Assembly: GCA_024689525.1 (NCBI GenBank)
Contig: JAILDI010000074.1
Location: 1 to 8,728, forward strand
Origin: Bacteroidales bacterium
Lineage (GTDB): Bacteria; Bacteroidota; Bacteroidia; Bacteroidales; UBA932
DNA: 8,728 bases
Reading direction: 5' to 3'
The notes under the pieces are model-generated. The model saw nothing but the letters and a program-made list of their open reading frames with translations. It was not told the DNA's origin and searched no databases. Positions 5,491 to 8,728 of the stretch are shown here, piece by piece; the stretch's first letter is position 1; every line of letters starts with the position of its first letter. The translations under genes and the position numbers were made by a program.

Positions 5491-6944
5491 TTCTTGAGGG
5501 GAAGTTTGGAGCGGAGATAGGCCCTTTCACCGGGCGTGAGGCCATAATTCCAGATGGCGATGGACATAGCCATAACTCCCACGGCCGCAACCAGAAGGAA
5601 GCGCCACCAGACGGGATCCACCAGCTTGCACAGGAAGAACACCGTGAGACCGGGAAGTAATGTGCCGCCGATAATGGGAAGCACGGCGTCGCGGAGATAC
5701 TTCCGCACCGGCAGGCCCGTCTGGGAATGCACTACGGACAGCATCACGGCCGACTTCAGGATATAGAAGAAGATGAAGGCGGCATAGCCCGTCCAGGCCG
5801 GCAGCCCCATACGGTACATAATCCACGCGGCGGGGAAAGTAAGGATTCCCACAAGCGACGACAGGAGATAGAACTTAGCCATCTTGCCGTGGGCCTGCTG
5901 CAGCACCACAAGCGTGTTGGGTGTAAAGTCCACGAGGAAACTCACAAGCGTGAGCTTGGTGAACAGGGCAGCCTCCGGCGGGAACTCTCCTACCCACAGA
6001 CGCAGGATGGTTTCAGAATCCGTGAAGAAAGGGAGGCTGAGTGCAAACAGCACCCAGAAATAGTATTTGGAGCCCTTGCAGGCCAGTTCGTAGGCGTATT
6101 CCTTATTGCCTCCGGCGTACGACTTGGTGAGCTGGGGATTCAGTGCCAGCGCTATGTTGGTTGCGAACTGGCGCACCACCTGCTCCACTTTGTCGGCCAC
6201 ACCACGGGCGGCGTTCATTCCCACTCCGAAGAAGTGGTTCATAAGCTGGTTCACGCCCTGGGTGTTGATCATATATGTTCCGCTGCCCAGGAAGTTCCAG
6301 CCCGCGAATGCGCCCATCTCACGGATGAGTTTGCCGTCGTACTGCGGCAGGCTGCGGGATTCGCGGAAATGCTTCATCGAATAAAGGGCATAACTGCCGC
6401 GCACCAATATAGCAACCGCGAGCAGCAGCCAGGCGTAGACCAGAAGTTTGTCCGATGCGGAATACCATACGCCAAACGCCACGGCAAGCTTCAAAACGGC
6501 TTCCAGAATGCTTATGTAGGCATATGCGTCCATATGCTCGTGGGCCGTGATAACTGCTGTATACGGCACGCACATAAGGTTCACAACCAGCACCAGCAGG
6601 GATGTGTGAAGTACCACGCGCGCGGCCTCCATCCTGTCCGGAGGGATGACCATCTTGCTGTTCAGATACCACATACCGGCCGTCTCGGTGATTACGGCTA
6701 TGAGCACGCAGAAACCGGCCATTATCAGCAGACTGTTGCCGAAGACTTTGCGCAGCCAGCCATCATCGCCCTTTCCCAGGCCCACGGTTATATACCGGCT
6801 TATAGCCGATGTAACCGTGTTCATAACCAGCATGAACGCAGTTACTACGCCACCCACGGCGCTGTACACGCCGTAGTCCGTTATTCCCAGGGAGCGAAGT
6901 ATGACGCGGTAGGTAAACAGCCCCACCACCAGCATCACCAGCAT
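5487..6944 (-). CDS. Wzx-like polysaccharide flippase (MATE/MOP superfamily membrane protein)
   Basis: At least 485 residues, rich in membrane helices (about twelve expected). It should flip a lipid-linked oligosaccharide across the inner membrane. Family signatures of Bacteroidales Wzx-like proteins are visible: RVILRSLGITDYGVYSAVGGVV near the N-terminus, AISRYITVGLGKG, the MWYLNSKMVIPPDRMEAA segment, VPYTAVITAHEHMDAYAYISILEA, GWNFLGSG, GVNQLMNHFFGVGMNAARGVADKV, NIALALNPQLTKSYAGG and YYFWVLFALSLPF. The boundary given uses the first standard start codon (ATG at 6944-6942), but the conserved N-terminus RRIARNTVLLYFRM begins earlier. The frame stays open upstream to 7031, and no ATG, GTG or TTG occurs there before a stop at 7034-7032. 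The expected initiator Met position is ATA at 6998-6996, preceded by AAGGAAGG, which would give 503 residues. The gene lies directly after glnS and overlaps the following fusion gene by ATGA. Confidence 0.87.
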   Translation of the reverse strand: MLVMLVVGLFTYRVILRSLGITDYGVYSAVGGVVTAFMLVMNTVTSAISRYITVGLGKGDDGWLRKVFGNSLLIMAGFCVLIAVITETAGMWYLNSKMVIPPDRMEAARVVLHTSLLVLVVNLMCVPYTAVITAHEHMDAYAYISILEAVLKLAVAFGVWYSASDKLLVYAWLLLAVAILVRGSYALYSMKHFRESRSLPQYDGKLIREMGAFAGWNFLGSGTYMINTQGVNQLMNHFFGVGMNAARGVADKVEQVVRQFATNIALALNPQLTKSYAGGNKEYAYELACKGSKYYFWVLFALSLPFFTDSETILRLWVGEFPPEAALFTKLTLVSFLVDFTPNTLVVLQQAHGKMAKFYLLSSLVGILTFPAAWIMYRMGLPAWTGYAAFIFFYILKSAVMLSVVHSQTGLPVRKYLRDAVLPIIGGTLLPGLTVFFLCKLVDPVWWRFLLVAAVGVMAMSIAIWNYGLTPGERAYLRSKLPLKK

Positions 6945-6995
6945 ACGGAAATACAGAAGGACCGTATTTCGTGCGATCCTCCTGCTGCTTTCCGA

Positions 6996-7010
6996 TATGT
7001 TTCCTTCCTT
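6996..7010 (-). promoter_or_regulatory. Shine-Dalgarno-like AAGGAAGG and putative ATA start of the flippase
   Basis: The purine run AAGGAAGG (7010-7003) lies four bases before ATA (6998-6996). The 18 codons from this ATA onward encode ISESSRRIARNTVLLYFR, matching the usual N-terminus of Wzx-like proteins with Ile in place of Met. The site overlaps the glnS stop codon (7011-7009). Either translation begins at a non-standard AUA, the protein starts at the internal AUG (6944), or an ATG has been lost here by mutation or base error. Confidence 0.45.
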
Positions 7011-8661
7011 ATTCAGGTTTGTAAGAGTCTTTCAGGGCCGTAGTCTTGTTGAACACGGGTTTCTCCGAAGTGCTGTCCTTATCCTGCACATAATAGCCGG
7101 TGCGTTCGAACTGGACTGCGATGCCGGTCTTGTCCTCCAGGAGCGCAGGTTCCGCATAGCCCTTGGTAACCACCAGGGATTCCGGATTCAGGAAGTCCTT
7201 GTAGTCCTTGTCCTCGGGCACCTGGGACATATCGGCCAGGGTGAACAGACGGTCGTAGTTGCGGAGCTCCAGTTCCTTGGCGTGGGCGGCGGAGACCCAG
7301 TGGATGGTTCCCTTTACGCTGCGCCATTCGCCGGTCTGGGGATGCGTGGACGGGTCGTAGGTGCATTTGAGCTCAACCACGTTGCCATCGGCATCCTTCA
7401 CCACTTCCTCGCACTTAATAATATAGGTATACTTGAGGCGCACCTCGCCGTCCGGTTTCAGACGGAAGAACTTCTTGGGGGCGTCCTCCATGAAGTCGGC
7501 TCTTTCGATAAGGAGTTCTCCGGTGAAGGGGACGCTGCGTTTTGCACCCTCCGGATCGGCCGGATTCAGCGGGCAGTCGAACCATTCCACCTTGCCATCA
7601 GGCCAGTTGGTGATGGAGAGCTTGATGGGATCCTGCACCACCATATAGCGGTTGGAGCGCTCGTTCAGATCCTGGCGCACACACCATTCAAGAAGCTGGA
7701 TGTCCATAAGCTGGTCCCTCTTGGAAACGCCAATCTTGTCGCAGAACATACGCAGGGCCTCCGGCGTGTAGCCGCGGCGGCGTACACCGCACAGCGTGGG
7801 CATACGGGGATCGTCCCAGCCGGAGACCAGGCCCTTCTGCACGAGTTCCAGGAGCTTGCGCTTGGACATAAGCGTGTAGGTGAGGTTAAGGCGGGCGAAC
7901 TCGTACTGATGCGAGGGATAGATGCCCAGAGTTTCGATGAACCAGTCGTACAGGGGACGGTGAACATCGAACTCAAGGGTACAAATTGAATGAGTTATAT
8001 GTTCGATGGAGTCGCACTGGCCGTGGGTGAAGTCGTACATCGGATAGATGCACCACTTGTCCCCCGTGCGGTGATGGTGGGCGAATTTGATGCGGTACAG
8101 GAGGGGGTCCCTGAACATCATATTGGGATGCGCCATGTCGATTTTGGCACGGAGCACCTTCTCCCCTTCCGCGTACTTACCGTCGCGCATTTCGCGGAAG
8201 AGTTTGAGGTTCTCCTCCGGCGTGCGGTCCCTCCAGGGGCTGGGGGTTCCGGGCTTTTCCACGGTGCCGCGGTTAAGGCGGATCTCTTCCTGGGTCTGGT
8301 CATCGACATAGGCCAGGCCGCGCTTGATCAAATCCTCCGCCCACTGGTACAGCTGGTCGAAATAGTCGCTGGCGTAGAGTTCCTTATCCCACTGGAAGCC
8401 CAGCCACTTGATGTCCTCCTTGATGGAATCCACGTACTCCGTGTCTTCCTTGGTGGGATTTGTATCGTCGTAGCGGAGATTGGTCTTGCCGCCGTACTTC
8501 TGGGCAAGGCCGAAGTTCAGGCAGATGCTCTTGGCGTGGCCAAGGTGCAGATAACCATTGGGTTCCGGGGGAAAACGGGTGAGAATCGAGTCCATCTTGC
8601 CCTCTGCAAGATCCTTCTCGATAATCTCTTCCAGAAAATTCAGCTTCCTTTCTTCCATCAT
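7009..8661 (-). CDS. glnS: Glutaminyl-tRNA synthetase (class I)
   Basis: Attaches glutamine to tRNA-Gln in the cytoplasm. The 550-residue length is normal for bacterial GlnRS. The class I HIGH signature is seen in RFPPEPNGYLHLGHAKS (29-45), and the KMSKS-type loop is MSKRKL (265-270). Other GlnRS-specific stretches are LRYDDTNPTKE (62-72), GTPSPWRDRTPEEN (138-151), HITHSICTLEFDVHRPLYDW (221-240) and GWDDPRMPTLCGVRRRGYTP (281-300), followed by the beta-barrel anticodon-binding region ending at KDSYKPE. The first two codons are both ATG (8661 and 8658); either may be used. Bacterial GlnRS is considered to have been acquired from eukaryotes, and its presence in Bacteroidota is known. Here it heads an operon with polysaccharide genes: only ten bases lie between its stop and the putative flippase start, so these genes may share its constitutive transcription. 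Confidence 0.96.
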   Translation of the reverse strand: MMEERKLNFLEEIIEKDLAEGKMDSILTRFPPEPNGYLHLGHAKSICLNFGLAQKYGGKTNLRYDDTNPTKEDTEYVDSIKEDIKWLGFQWDKELYASDYFDQLYQWAEDLIKRGLAYVDDQTQEEIRLNRGTVEKPGTPSPWRDRTPEENLKLFREMRDGKYAEGEKVLRAKIDMAHPNMMFRDPLLYRIKFAHHHRTGDKWCIYPMYDFTHGQCDSIEHITHSICTLEFDVHRPLYDWFIETLGIYPSHQYEFARLNLTYTLMSKRKLLELVQKGLVSGWDDPRMPTLCGVRRRGYTPEALRMFCDKIGVSKRDQLMDIQLLEWCVRQDLNERSNRYMVVQDPIKLSITNWPDGKVEWFDCPLNPADPEGAKRSVPFTGELLIERADFMEDAPKKFFRLKPDGEVRLKYTYIIKCEEVVKDADGNVVELKCTYDPSTHPQTGEWRSVKGTIHWVSAAHAKELELRNYDRLFTLADMSQVPEDKDYKDFLNPESLVVTKGYAEPALLEDKTGIAVQFERTGYYVQDKDSTSEKPVFNKTTALKDSYKPE

Positions 8662-8679
8662 TATAACTGTTTAATCTTT

Positions 8680-8687
8680 CAAAGATA
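8680..8687 (-). promoter_or_regulatory. -7 element of the glnS-polysaccharide operon promoter
   Basis: TATCTTTG on the minus strand (8687-8680) matches TAnnTTTG exactly and lies 18 nt before the first glnS ATG. An A-rich tract is found just upstream (8698-8691). No clean TTTG is present 19-21 nt upstream, so the -33 element is weak or degenerate. It would give a leader of roughly 10-15 nt. Confidence 0.5.
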
Positions 8688-8728
8688 CGATTTTTTTTGT
8701 AATTTCGCACCCTGTATTTAAACCGAAA

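Noticed and set aside
4330..5520. Long plus-strand open frame of 396 codons opposite the GT2-pyruvyltransferase fusion
   Set aside because: It lies antisense to a gene with clear family motifs. Long antisense frames are common in GC-rich coding DNA, and the translation shows no recognisable domain.
6997..7989. Plus-strand open frame of 330 codons opposite glnS, followed by one of 243 codons at 7990-8721
   Set aside because: Both are antisense shadows of glnS; the compositions follow from the complementary codons and no family pattern is seen.

Overview
The window looks like a chromosomal segment of a moderately GC-rich Bacteroidota bacterium, most likely order Bacteroidales. Three things point there. 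Promoters match the phylum's TAnnTTTG -7 element upstream of glnS and secA. The secA N-terminus has the long acidic insert seen in Bacteroidota SecA. The Wzx-type flippase and the pyruvyltransferase/FrhB pairing resemble Bacteroidales surface-polysaccharide clusters. Genus cannot be assigned from the sequence alone. Every gene is on the minus strand, so transcription runs from high to low coordinates.

Region 1 (8728 down to 1764) reads as one operon. A -7 element near 8680 precedes glnS (glutaminyl-tRNA synthetase). It is followed with almost no gaps by a Wzx/MATE-type flippase, a 613-residue fusion of a GT2 glycosyltransferase with a polysaccharide pyruvyl transferase, an FrhB-type protein lacking the usual N-terminal ferredoxin domain, and a second GT2 glycosyltransferase. 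The last four junctions are a 4-nt ATGA overlap (twice), a 13-nt overlap, and a very tight glnS/flippase boundary, which implies translational coupling. A hairpin at 1702-1728 is the likely terminator. Together the four polysaccharide genes could add sugars to a lipid-linked glycan, decorate it with pyruvate ketal, and flip it across the inner membrane. The glycan itself cannot be deduced.

Region 2 (1369-1763) has no convincing gene. It holds two separate mirror-symmetric repeat clusters. Each has four copies of a short motif in alternating orientation, with outer and inner pairs sharing exactly the same centre (1447.5 and 1568). The outer arms of the second cluster are a perfect 16-bp inverted repeat enclosing a consensus -7 element that faces away from the next gene, so an invertible (phase-variable) promoter is one testable reading. 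Structured RNA or a BIME-like element is another.

Region 3 (1359 down to 1) is a lone GT2 glycosyltransferase gene followed by secA, whose 5' end only is present. A 30-bp inverted repeat between them overlaps the secA promoter and is also placed to act as a terminator for the glycosyltransferase gene.

The most useful oddities are the two symmetric repeat clusters, the flippase whose conserved N-terminus lies upstream of any normal start codon (an ATA sits where Met is expected), the GT2-pyruvyltransferase fusion, and the ferredoxin-less FrhB protein.
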